Of a stretch of DNA of 64,000 nt, positions 26,241 through 37,800 are shown one piece after another; position 1 is the first letter of the stretch, and each line of letters opens with the position of its first letter. This DNA comes from Balanoglossus misakiensis (taxonomy: Eukaryota; Hemichordata), in the NCBI GenBank assembly GCA_040954595.2, contig CM082595.2:2294001-2358000 (forward strand). The letters are read 5' to 3'. The position numbers and the translations under genes are program-made. Below the pieces are notes generated by a model. The model did no database searches and was not told where the DNA came from. It saw nothing but the letters and a program-made list of their open reading frames with translations.

Positions 26241-28372
26241 CCTGGTTGATACCCAGTTGTAACTTTACCCATTTCTCTATGAACATGGATCCAACCCTCC
26301 TATTGAGCCCATGGAGGTTGTACCAAAATGGGTTGCAGAAAGGGGGTGAGAGATATCTATGGAAGATGTGACAGAGTGTAGATGGTAGAAAATGTAGAAA
26401 ACAAAAAAATGGTTACCTAGATACAGCAACATCCAGTTGTAGGTGATAAGATTTAAGAACACTCAAGTTCAACAGTTTTAAGAGGAATAGTGATACATGT
26501 ACATGTATGTCATACTCAAAGATTTGGACTGGATAGTGAAATTTGATTTATCAGATATTGGTAGAACATGATTGATAAATTCTGAAATATTTTTTATATC
26601 AAGGTGGATAATGTATGGTATTTACTTATATGATGGAGTTGCTTTGTACACCAAACTTTCCATATAATTCAAGGGTACTGCTGAGATCATGTGTAATTCA
26701 CTCCAATGAACTAACACTGGGTTGCTCTGGTATAGACATAAAGACATTCTAAGCAGTGGACCTAAACATATGGAAACTTTGGTCTGCATTGCAATGCTGC
26801 CGTCGGAATATTTATAAGTTGGCTTGGGGGCTACATGTAGATAGGATCAGTGTCGGTTAAAGAAATAATACGCATTATATTAATGCAAAAGCTAAAGCAT
26901 GTTAATATTTGTTCTTTTTCTGTTGCGTTCTGACACTAATGAATGTTCACTTCTGGCACAGAGTGAGACTGGAGTTAAACACTGGCTTTGTGCATGATTT
27001 TACGATTAAAATAATTGGTTCTTTCACCTTGTTACTACACAACAGTTCAGGTTGTCAGTCACATGTACTCATGCTGTCAAAATCAATGTCGTTTCCCCAA
27101 ATGCAGTCAGTCATCCAAAGTAATAGTTATTTTGTATCATGTACCATTTCCTGTCAAGCATTTGAATTTGAGAACTAGCATTATCAACAGTATACCTCAG
27201 GTCAAAAAAGTTGGTTTTGTATTTTGATTTGTTTCACAATTTGTCTTCGTAAATTATTTTGTGACTGCCTGTCATGTTAGGTTTTTATTGGCCATAGAAA
27301 AGCAGTTTTGCAGATATGTCATTGCAGGCATGAAGCCATCTGAAAATACAAGCCTGTAACTTTTCTTTGCTCTTCAGAAGGAGTTCTTTATTAAGATCAC
27401 ATGACCACCTAATAAAATCACATTGACGTAGACACTTGATTGTTAGCATTATTGTTCTACCAACAGCTCATAGAAAATTCACTTTTTCTGTTTAAAAAAT
27501 GTAAAACTAACTTGCAACTGACAAAACTCCTAACTGAATGGACGAGCAAGACTTCTTGTGAGTGATTTCTAACTTGTTTCAGATAACAGGGAAGACAACG
27601 TTATGCGTTTTGTAGTTTCTGATATATTTTGACTTGCTCTCACCCCTAAATTTGTGTAATTTGGTACAGTCCATGCTATAGAAAACAGTGGGATTGAACC
27701 ATGTAGTGATAATGGCAGGGTGGAATGGGCTGTCTTTGGTATATTCAATTCTGCTTTGAGTTCTCAGGCGATACAACTCCTGTAATATTAGAATAGGTCT
27801 TCTTATGTTTCGTGGACATTGAACCAACATCTCAATAAATTCTGGGATAATACAAAAGGTTATTTCTTCTCATGTATTTGTATATTTTTGCAACTGTTGC
27901 TGGCAGGTCTGTCAGATGTAAATGAACTCACTTTTAACATTAACACTGATGAACAAGCACTATTGTTGTCTGTGTTCCATTTGAAAAAAAATAAATGTTA
28001 TTTTACCTAGATAATAAAATTTATCATGACTCTTTTTTAAGCATGTTTGTGCAGGCATTTGAATATAGCAGTTATGTGTTATTCTGTTTAAAAAGTTGTT
28101 CACAGAAGCATGTTAAATAGCCTCGCTTATATCTATTCTGCATATTAGGACATTTTTCTTTTGATGTAACAAGCGTGAACCAGTCTGTAAAAGATTCTAC
28201 CAGGGAACTCCCTTTGTTTTTATCCGATTCCGTCGTGTGCTGGCGCTCCTTTGCGTTGAGCGCCCGCATGTGGCTGAATCTGCGCTGGACGATCACACGT
28301 TTTTCGTCTATAAAGTAACTACGATGCTGCCTGTTTATCAGTCCAACAAAAAAGTCAAAGGTGTTCTCGTAA
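26241..28372. other. Intergenic between GLCE and the LRR receptor (tail to tail)
   Basis: The two flanking genes converge here. Apart from a degenerate dispersed repeat at 26265-26350, I see no exon, RNA gene or clear poly(A) signal for the minus-strand gene. Part of the right side must be the 3' UTR of the LRR gene. Confidence 0.5.
26265..26350 (-). repeat. Degenerate dispersed repeat related to 15163-15260
   Basis: Matching blocks in the same order but opposite orientation are ACCCATTTCT, ACATGGATC, ATGG and TACCAAA. Identity is moderate and assessed by eye only. Confidence 0.4.
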
Positions 28373-30079
28373 TTACTGACGGGTCTTGGCAAACTCGTCA
28401 TTGCTGTTTTCCAGATGTTCTTCTATTGTTATTTTTGTCTCCTCTGCTGGTGAGTGACTGTCATGTTGGTCATTATCCTTAGTACGTTCTGTTTTTCGTC
28501 GACAAGAAAGTTTGCAGCCGCAACAACGACAACAGAGGGCGCCACAGAAGAGACTGCAAGCGAGAGCTATCGCTATGGCAACGGCAATGGACACTGCGGT
28601 TACCAGTGTTATGTCTATATCGGTGGTACCACCACCACCACCACCACCGCCGTCATCATCATCACCATCATCATCACCATCGCCTTCCATGTTAGTGTTG
28701 GTTTCTAACGTTGGGCTGGCATCACATATCAGGCTCTCGTCTAGAAGATGTCTACCAGCGTAGTAACTAGGCGACGAACAAGTCAAGTTTCCATCTCCGA
28801 GGGTAACACGCCCACTGTTATCGTTCAACCAAATCCTCAGTCCGTTTAAAGCGCAATTGCACGACCACGGATTATTATACAAGTATACAAGTTTTAGGTC
28901 CACCAACCCATGGAAGATTTCGCCGGGTAAATACGAAAGCTCGTTGTTATACAAAAACAAGCGACTTAGACTATCCAATCCATTGAAGATATCCCCTGCC
29001 AAAACTGTGAATTTATTTGAGTGTATTTGAAGATCAGCCAGCTGAGTTAAACCTTTGAAGATGTTTCTCGGCAAAGATGTAAGCAAATTACCCGAAATGT
29101 TTAAAGAGCGAAGATTTACCAGGCGATGGAAAATATTATCTGCCAAAATACTGAGTTGGTTGCTGCTGAGGTCCAGGTGGCGCAGATTATCCAAGTTGTA
29201 AAATATCTTTTCCGGTAATTCGGTTAGATTATTATAATCCAGGCGTAGAGTTTTGAGGTTTGTTAATCCCTTTATAGAGACATTCATAGACGAAATACTT
29301 CGATTTGATTCCCGCTCCAGATGAGGAACTGACCCATCGCTCAGATCAACACTGAACAGAGATTCTGGCAGATACCTTATGCTGTTACCTCCGAGATTCA
29401 GGTTTTCAAGTTCCTCTAGACCTTGGAAGGTGGCTTCATGTAATGAAGACACGGCATTCTGAGATAAATCGAGGACCTGCAGCTTGCTAAGTTTCTTGAA
29501 AGTATTCTTCGGTATTGAGGATATTGCGTTGTCACTCAAGAAAAGCTGCGTGAGTTTCATCAAATCTTCGAAGATTTTCTCTGGTAGAGATGTTAAATTA
29601 TTTCCATCAATGTTCAAATATTCCAAATGTTGCAATTCTCTGAAAGTGGTTTCATGGACTTCTTGTAGTTCATTATCATGTAAATCAAGGTGTTGCAAAT
29701 GATGAACTTGACTAAAGAAAAACGGAGCTGTAAGGTGCCTTATTTTGTTGTTGTTTAAATCAATGCGTTCCAAGTAGTGAGGTGCAGCTAACGCTGACTG
29801 TTCTAAAGACGCAATGTTGTTGTAACTCAAGTCGATGTACAAGAGATATTCAAATTCTTTAAGTGTCTCTCTGTCCAGGCGATCCAGTTGATTCCAATTC
29901 AAAAGCAGGGTTTTGGTTTTGTGTGAAATGCCCGAGGGAATCTCTGTCAATGAACTGTGCGTGCAGTTCGTTGTTGCTTCCCCACAAGAATTACATTCCA
30001 CAGGGCAGGCTTTGGTTGTCCCCAACAAAAGAACAGTGACCAGTAAAGTCAAACTCGACGCAAGTGTGTATTTCCCCAT
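28373..30079 (-). CDS. Single-pass LRR transmembrane receptor, 568 aa, intronless ORF
   Basis: The order is: signal peptide (1-24, cut before CPVEC), LRRNT cysteine cap (C25, C29, C32, C39), about 14 leucine-rich repeats of 24 residues (about 52-402), LRRCT cap (C407, C409, C434, C452, starting NPWSCNC), an acidic and glycine stalk (465-484), a membrane helix (about 490-515), a cysteine-rich juxtamembrane stretch (CCRCCGCKLSC) and a short charged tail of about 39 residues. There is no TIR, kinase or immunoglobulin domain. Repeat 8 is interrupted by about 27 extra residues (243-273). The architecture resembles LRRC15, platelet glycoprotein V and other LRR-only surface proteins; such proteins usually act in adhesion or recognition, but the ligand is unknown. 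I cannot name an ortholog. The start ATG follows a splice acceptor by 10 nt, and no better upstream in-frame start exists. Confidence 0.9.
   Translation of the reverse strand: MGKYTLASSLTLLVTVLLLGTTKACPVECNSCGEATTNCTHSSLTEIPSGISHKTKTLLLNWNQLDRLDRETLKEFEYLLYIDLSYNNIASLEQSALAAPHYLERIDLNNNKIRHLTAPFFFSQVHHLQHLDLHDNELQEVHETTFRELQHLEYLNIDGNNLTSLPEKIFEDLMKLTQLFLSDNAISSIPKNTFKKLSKLQVLDLSQNAVSSLHEATFQGLEELENLNLGGNSIRYLPESLFSVDLSDGSVPHLERESNRSISSMNVSIKGLTNLKTLRLDYNNLTELPEKIFYNLDNLRHLDLSSNQLSILADNIFHRLVNLRSLNISGNLLTSLPRNIFKGLTQLADLQIHSNKFTVLAGDIFNGLDSLSRLFLYNNELSYLPGEIFHGLVDLKLVYLYNNPWSCNCALNGLRIWLNDNSGRVTLGDGNLTCSSPSYYAGRHLLDESLICDASPTLETNTNMEGDGDDDGDDDDGGGGGGGGTTDIDITLVTAVSIAVAIAIALACSLFCGALCCRCCGCKLSCRRKTERTKDNDQHDSHSPAEETKITIEEHLENSNDEFAKTRQ
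28628..28684. repeat. Triplet repeat encoding the Asp/Gly stalk of the LRR receptor
   Basis: On the + strand this is (ACC)n followed by (ATC/ATT-like)n; read on the minus strand it encodes eight glycines and an Asp-rich run, residues 466-484. Confidence 0.85.
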
Positions 30080-30255
30080 TTTACGCGGTCTGTAAAATAT
30101 AGATTTGTGTTACTCGATAGGCGATATGCCATTTTCTGTCGGTTGCCGCATTTGAAGTCATTTTCGAAAAGTCGTGAGTACACATGTACATTGTCTGCAA
30201 ACATGAAATTGCAATTGTAAAGGAGTAACTGAAAAGATCTTACCTTTTTCTGCAT
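30080..30255 (-). other. Spliced 5' leader of the LRR gene with a six-codon upstream ORF
   Basis: On the minus strand a donor (AAAAAG then GTAAG, cut after 30244) and an acceptor (ATATTTTACAG, ending at 30090) predict a 153-nt intron at 30090-30242/3 in the leader. Joining the exons gives a small upstream ORF starting at ATG 30255 and reading M-Q-K-K-T-A-stop, with its TAA ending one base before the main ATG at 30079. The splice is predicted, not proven. Confidence 0.5.
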
Positions 30256-30323
30256 TGAGATGTTTACGAGGACGCTGCTGTTGAAACTTTGATTCGGGTT
30301 ATAGTACAGTGTTAGATTTTTCT

Positions 30324-30336
30324 GGCTTTTATAGCC
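30324..30336 (-). promoter_or_regulatory. TATA box for the LRR gene
   Basis: On the minus strand the sequence reads GGCTATAAAAGCC. A start site about 30 bases downstream, near 30300, would fit the predicted leader exon that ends at 30244. A strong TATA box suggests an inducible or cell-type-restricted gene, which is an inference. Confidence 0.5.
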
Positions 30337-31851
30337 AGATGTCTACACTTGTTTGTCCATAAATGTAGATGAAAACATGGCCGGAATAATACACGTTGGA
30401 AAGTTGTCATGTTTACTGTGAATGGGCTTAAGGGAAGTAATCATCTGACCATTCTAAATCGTGATCAGGCCTGGTCGCACCATACATGTATGTGTCAGTA
30501 CCACAACACACAACACGTGTTCACAACAGACGCAGAGATGACCATGTTTACAAAAACAAGCTATTTTTAATAGTCATGTAGTCGTCCTAATTTCTGGAAT
30601 CACAACACACATTACACCGATGTTATTCTTGGCTTTCTTTGTCCTATTCCTGCTTGGCAAAGTGCCCAGGTTCACAACCAGAATTGTCGTGCCCGGATAT
30701 GATCATTGTACTCATGTACAGATGCCCTACAGGTACGTGTAGATTACCATAGATGGAGATATCATAGTTTATAAACACAGAGAATATAAGCATTAGTCAT
30801 TGCTGTTTACATGCACACAGGAAAGAAGGCGCAAATAACACGCGGAAATCCAGTTGAGAAAAACATTTGATATCCTAATAGAAACTAGCTATCCCGATTA
30901 CAAATAATATTCATATATAAATGATAGTATAAGGAACGTCAAAAGTGTCAGCCCCTCCCCCGAACCCCAAATGTCTTGTCAGGTCAAGTCATTTTAGTTG
31001 ACATAATTGATGAAAACGAAGTGAGAAAGATGGAGGGAGACTGTCAGATTCTCAGAGCCAGGCACGATACTATACTACACTGTGCTGTCGACTACGGCGA
31101 TGCCTGGCCAACTATTGGGGTAATATGGATACCCAACTCTATTCGACAGCCCGAGGTGACCCTATATCAGTATAAATGCTACAGTAAAGAGACCGCTCGC
31201 GCACCCCGAAAGTTTCCGCATCTCTGCAGCAACCGCGGCTCACTTTTTCGCTCATTTTGTGCTTTTCTTATTAGATTCGGGTCTAGACATTGACTTCGGA
31301 TTCCGAATCGAACTGAAAGCAACGTAACATTTTCAGCCGTGTGTTCTATTATAAATTCCTTGTGTACTTGTTTGCTTATACTTTTGTCTACTTTAATTAT
31401 CTTTTAGACTTGACATTATAAACCTTGTACTGGTTGTCTTTTTATAACTATCCTTGGCCCCGGCTAGCTGAACTCAATTTCAGTCTCATTCCGGACATAA
31501 GACCCCCTGTAGTTTTCAGTCACAGATACGTATCAGGGGTCCGAAGAATGCGAAATTTAATGGGTTGTTTGGAAGTTATGTGAGATTAATTCCACAGGAG
31601 AAGTTAAGTTGCAGATATTTGTAACATTTTTCTGTCCTGCCTGTGAATCTGAACCGGCAAACGATCGAATTGCAATCAGAAAACACAATCTCCAGCTTTC
31701 TTGTCTCATCCGAAAAACAGTCTGATTCTAACTACAGTTTTGTAACCCAGTCAACGTGTAACTTTAGGGGGTTTGACTTTTTGAACTTCTTGATGTCGAC
31801 TAGGACGCGACGTGGTGTATGACCATTTTGAAAGAGGACGGTGTAATAGCA
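30337..31851. other. Divergent intergenic region between the LRR gene and GOLIM4
   Basis: This stretch must contain the promoters of both divergent genes. The only long open frame (30976-31293, +) resembles nothing known. The region just before the GOLIM4 start has several CpGs but no clear core promoter element. Confidence 0.5.
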
Positions 31852-34800
31852 ATGGTTAGTGGGAGAAGGCACAGGAATTGGTGGCAGACGATACTGTTCA
31901 TCGGGATCCTGGTGTGTGTTGGATACGGAGTCTACTTGTTCAACGATGTCAACCGGAAACTCAGGGCTGCGGAGTCGAGGGCCGCCCAGTACCAACAACA
32001 ACAAGAATCATTGACTGCACAGTTGCAAGGTATGTGTCCAGTGAAAAATAGAGGGCCTAGATTCCAAGTCAACCGTGTAAATGTCTCTCCCTTTTCGGCT
32101 AATGATATTGATTTGGTCGCGGGTCGAAGCAGGCCAGGTCTTATAATAATAAAGCTGTCCGTATGCAGACACAGGCAAGACTGGCAGCCATTGCCATTTG
32201 TAAAACAGATGACGTGTGTAAACAAAAACAATACCCATAATGAACCTTGAGAATGCGTCCAAAGGAGTAATTTGCAATTCTATATGCGAGGGACTCGTTA
32301 GTCTCTGTCAGCTGAAATTGGCTGATTTGAGACTTGGCTTTTATCAACAATAACTCCATGGTAACGCGTACGCGATCGAGTTCGGAACCGTGCTGTGAGA
32401 AACTTCCGGTTGTCCTCATACCACTGACATGACAGTTGAAATGTATCTTTTAAAAAAAAGACAGACGTCATGACTGGAGCTTGGATGCGCACCTGTGTAT
32501 CCATGTCCAAATTTTTCGACTGCGTATAATATCAAACGAAACTATAGACGCAATTGCAGTTAATGAGGAAAAATGTATAGAAATCGAACACCAGAACTGA
32601 CACAGACAGAAACGTGCAAAGTGTTCTGGGTAAAATAAGATCAGTTGAGTTCAGGATGTTATCATATATGAAGATTTGTACTATCAAAATTTGAAAATGT
32701 AATTTTGTAAGGGATCACCCAAATGTATTACATGGCTAGTAGGGACATTTGTGAAGAACCATGCAATTTGATATATAAATGTTTATTTTTAAAAAGTACA
32801 GCTACCTGTATATCTCACTATTGAAATATTTTGAATACTTGGACATACATATGTACAGAGTGGAAGCAAAATATTGCAAATCTATATTTAATAATTACTT
32901 ATATACTAGTATCTCAACACAGCTGCTATTGTAGAAGTGTGTGATCACGTCTTTTGTGCAGGCTTTGTAACAGGTGGTCTGAATTGTTATCAATGACAGA
33001 CATGATGGCATTATTATAAAAATAGTTTGTGCCCTAAATACTGGAACAAAGATGGAATATTGTGTTGGCAATCATGCATTTTAAAATTGACAGTGTGCGT
33101 ATGATTCTAGAGTTGACCGAATGTAATGTAAAGATATCGTTTACACTGTCACTGAACAGTGCACTTCAGTCTGTGATAAATGATTGTATCAGATTATTAA
33201 TACAATTGCTGGTAGTGTTCATTATTTTATGTAAACATTTTTAGTGGACTTTGGAGTGATCAGAATTGGCTTTTTTGGAATAGAATGTTTATATCACATC
33301 ATCATGTAGACATGTATGAACCTTTCTAGGCTTTATTGACTTTGCATTTTAAATTGATTTTCTTTAAGTGCATTAATGGCCATTTATATTCAATATGTGT
33401 CCCAGTACCCACTTATATCAGAAATCACTAGGGATAAAAGTAATATTACATCATATATATGGAAACTACTTATCATTTAGTGTTGTCATGTTGCCTAACT
33501 CAGTGTGTGGGTACATGTATATATGAAATGTCCTCAATTAATTTACCATATATTTTCAAACTGCGATTTTTGAGGTCTGCAAAATCAACCTTTGTCTTGT
33601 TTTCTTTCAGTTGTATATGAGCACAGATCAAGACTTGAAAAATCATTACAAAAAGAAAAAAATGATCACAAAAAATCAAAAGAAGGTGAGTTTACAAGTA
33701 CAGTTTGGAACGAATCACTGGTGGCTTCAAATGCCGAGATGACACAGATTTTGATATCAGCCACGTCACTAGTTCTGTCTATTTGACATTTGTCAGTGTG
33801 AGAGACACCATTAGGTTTCTAGCTTACATGTACATGTACGTGGCATGAAGGTCATCCCTGATTTATTGCTGCACTTGAAATATCTTGGATCAGCGCCCTC
33901 TAACAAGTTGGCCATCACTTTTGTTACATGTCAATAGAAATGCCCACATCAAGTATGAGACTTTAAGCAAAGCACTGTTGTAGAACTGACTAGTTCTGTT
34001 TTAACTCTCTCTACAGATTTACAGGAAACTTTAAATAAAGAAAAGGTATGTGTACATTTTAGGGTATGATTATTGCATTTCTAAGGATACAATAATATAG
34101 TTGCTTTCATTTTAGAATTCCCCATTTGAGTATCATTACCTGTAGAATCGAAACTCATTCTCCTAGTACTGCATTGTCACCGATGGCTCTATTCACCACA
34201 GATGTGTTTATTCATTTTTTTCAGCAAGAAGCAAATAGGAGGTTCTCATCATTAGATACACAATATAAAATGTTAGAGGTAAGATTTGTATAATTTATGG
34301 GTGACCTTTATTTTTGAGGAAATAGTTTGTTCGATAGGAATATTGGGCTGACATATTGATCGCCTCAGTCTGCTTAACTGTTGTTAAAAAACGTTCATTC
34401 TGACTTTCCCTTACAGACAGAACATGATGATGTAAAAGAAGACTTGCAGAGGTTAAAATCCAATCATGCAGGTCTTGAAGACGACCTGAGAAGAGTACAA
34501 ACAGAAAAGGAAATTGAAATGCAACAGCTCAAACAAGATAAAGACTTGCATATAAGAAATTTAGAAGGTGAGTAAAGTTTTAGTTCCTGAAAGAACCTTA
34601 CACAGTAAATAGTTGAACATATAAAGAAATTGGTTGCAACTCAAATATGGCTGCCTTCATCTATTGTACATATTGTGAGCTCAGCAGAAATGGAGTGCAT
34701 GAAGTCCATTGCTGTTCAAGGGGAATCTTTTTATAGGTTTCTGTTGTGGTTATGTGATTGGCACGTGGAATCATTTCAATCTTTGTTCTTGACTTTTTTT

Positions 34801-37800
34801 TGTGTTTTGATTCTGTCGTAGAACAAATTGATTCATTACAAGAAGAAGCCAGCAGATTGCGATCAATACACGAAGAACTTGCAGAACAATTGCGAGATGC
34901 AGAGGTACGTTCAAGATCGGATTTTCTACGGTGATCGGAAAAAAATTATCCCAAATGAATCTGAGTAGATTTCAAGTTCAAAATGGCTGCCAAAATTTAT
35001 TATTTCTTCATTTTTTCTTCAGAATGACAGACAAAACCACCTCAAAAGAAACAGTGACCTTGAAGGCCAAGTAATGACTTGTAAGGTACGCATTGACAAT
35101 GACATTGAACATAGTAGTGTTCAAGTTATGGAAGATTTTCATATTTATCGCCTAAGGATCAGAGTTGTCCAACTTCAAAGTCATTTTTTGGACAGATGTG
35201 ACACTCACCGAGTTCATTTTTTTTCCCTCAGGAAAAAGCAACAGAACTGCAGAACAAACTGGCAGAAATACAGAGCAGGGCGACACAATTCCAGGTAAAA
35301 GATTCAATTCTATTTTACTAAAAGTTCATCATCTTGAGTTCTTTTGTATGCTGTAGGTTACAGATGTGAATATGTTTTGAATGTAAGCAAGTACATTGAT
35401 TTATTGCAATTCTAGCTTGATAGAGATCAGCTTTTACAAGATAAAGAAACTCTTAAGACAGAATTAGACAAATTACAGGTTAGTACGTGAAATGATAATG
35501 GTAGCAAGGTGATCTTAGACACACAGCCATGTCATTGCTTGTAACTCTCAGCGTTGGTGAAATTTGCCGGGCTCTGTAAAATTGCCTGATAAACATGTAA
35601 AGCTTCATGTATTGCATTGTGACAGTCTCTTCAAAAACTTAACCCTTTCACCACCATGGTTTGGTCCAAATCCATTGTTTTCTATGGTGAAGCTGGACCG
35701 CTGTACAGTGAAATGGGGGTGAAAGGGTAAAGAAGGCATCCCATGCTAGAGGTGATGGTATGTTATAGACACATAGGGACAAAACTGCCATTGTAAATGT
35801 TTCATGTTAATCTGATTTGATTATTTTTGTTCATCAAATAATGCATTATTTTCAAACGGGATTTTGCTTGTTTTGGTATTCAGGTATATGATTGTAATAT
35901 ATATAAGGTTAACTGTAATGTTACATAAACTACCACAAAATATTTCACATCCATTCAGGTGAACTTTGCCATATTCATTTTACCCTTGGATAAATTATTT
36001 TCTATGCGGTATATCTTCATATTTTCTGCACATCACAGACTTCACTTTTTCTCATCTGCTTTCTTTAATCTCTGTTTGAATCATATACACACTACAGATG
36101 CTGGCACTTGTCCACCGGTCCATTTCCCTAAATTTCTGACATACTCTCTCAGAATTTTTTCAGCTCAATGCTGGCGTTTTGCTATCATTTGCATACTTCT
36201 GTTACGGAGTCAGTTGATGGATTTGTTTCCTTTTCTTTAAAGATGGAAAGAGATCAACTCAAAGTTGAACATGATAAACTAAAAGTTGAATTCAACCGAA
36301 ATCAGGTCAGATTCTTTTTTCTTTCTGTCCTCTGTCTCCTGTTGATTTATCACTTCCTTTGTGTCTTATTTCTTTATTTTCTTGCTTGTATGTCTCACTC
36401 AGCAACTGACCGGACAGAGAGTACTGTATATGCTTTCTGTATTCACATGAATGTGTGGACACTTTTTGGTATTATCATCTTACTTTGATTATTATTTTTT
36501 TTAGGCTCAGCTGGATCCGTTAAACCAAGACAGGATGATGTATGAGAACCAGCGTGATGACAATGGTAAGACATACTACACTGGTTGTGGTTTTTAACCC
36601 TTTCATTGTTGTCATGTGCTGATGCTTCTCTTCGCCAGCTGAGTCATCTTTGCTATGTAAATGAAAGATGCACTTCTTGATGATAGTAAATTCTTGTGGC
36701 AGATGAAGCGCCTCGAGATGATGAACTTGAAAGACAGAAGCAACTTGACCTTCAGAGACAGCATGAAGAAGAAGAATTCAGACAACATCAGCAGCAACAA
36801 CAAGACAATCAACGACAAATCGTCGAAGATGAAGAGGAGGAGGAGGAGGAAGAAGAAGAAGGAGACAGAAATGATGTCGATCAGAATGACATGGATGATG
36901 AAGCCAGAAGGTATATCACACTAGTGTTTAGATAGCTGTACTCCATTGATGCTTAAAGTTTTTAAGGGGAAAAACAGAGTGTTTGGAATATTAGTGGTTA
37001 AGTTTCTGATGCTGGGTCATCATTTTGGATTTTGATCTCAATTGCAGAAGAGACCAAGAAAGACTTGATGAACAGAGAAGACTGGAGGAAGAGAGAAGAC
37101 GACAAGAAGATCAAGCACGAGTCGAGCAACAGAGAGGATGGGCCGGCGATCAGCAACAACTGCAGCGTCGAGAAGTTGGACAGCAGACGTGGCAGGAACA
37201 GCAAAGGCAACAAAGACTGAACGAGGAACAGAGGCAGTTCGAAGAAGACCAACAGAAACAACGGGAGGAGCAACTACGGTTGCAAAGAATCGAAGAACAA
37301 CGGCGACAGTTTGAAGAAGAGCAGCGACGACAACAGCAACAGTGGGAAGAACGCCGACGCCAGCAAGGGATGGAGGAGGAGCAGCGACAGATCGAAGAAG
37401 AACGGCGACAAGAACAGTTAGATGGGCCAGAGCAACGGTTTGGGCAGGATGAAGATGAGGATGACTTGGAACCGCATGATGGACAGGACAGACAAGGTGA
37501 GACTATGAGCACAACCTTACGAGATTCCATTAAGCAAATCACAAAACATAACATGATTAGTGTAACCTTTAAACCAAGATCTTGACCGATGTTTTTTTGC
37601 TTTACGCAGATATTTTCAATCAGGAGGAAATAGAGCGCAGACAGAAAGTCGTTCAGGAAGATGTGGAGAGAAGGGAACAAGAAGCCAGAGATGACATGCT
37701 GAGACGACAACAGCAACAGATCTGGGAGGTAAGAAAATCAGATGTTAGATGTCCTTGTATGGCGCATGCATGATGCCCAGGCAGCAATGTCATCTTATCT

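Noticed and set aside
28454-28763. Plus-strand frames opposite the end of the LRR receptor
   Set aside because: They are shadows of the minus-strand gene and its triplet repeat.
30976-31293. 105-codon open frame between the LRR gene and GOLIM4 on the + strand
   Set aside because: No recognisable domain, no signal peptide, no good start context and no supporting splice or poly(A) signal; likely chance in a locally GC-richer stretch.
31819-31851. Earlier in-frame ATG for GOLIM4
   Set aside because: Its start context is poor, while the ATG at 31852 has a strong context and gives the expected short basic cytosolic end.
36098-36242. Possible extra GOLIM4 exon after ACACTACAG at 36098
   Set aside because: The frame that follows is not coiled coil, and exon 9 joins exon 10 in phase without it.
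37150-37716. 188-codon antisense Cys/Ser-rich frame opposite GOLIM4
   Set aside because: It is the reverse of CAA/CAG/GAA-rich GOLIM4 exons and crosses two real exon borders; composition, not coding, keeps it open.
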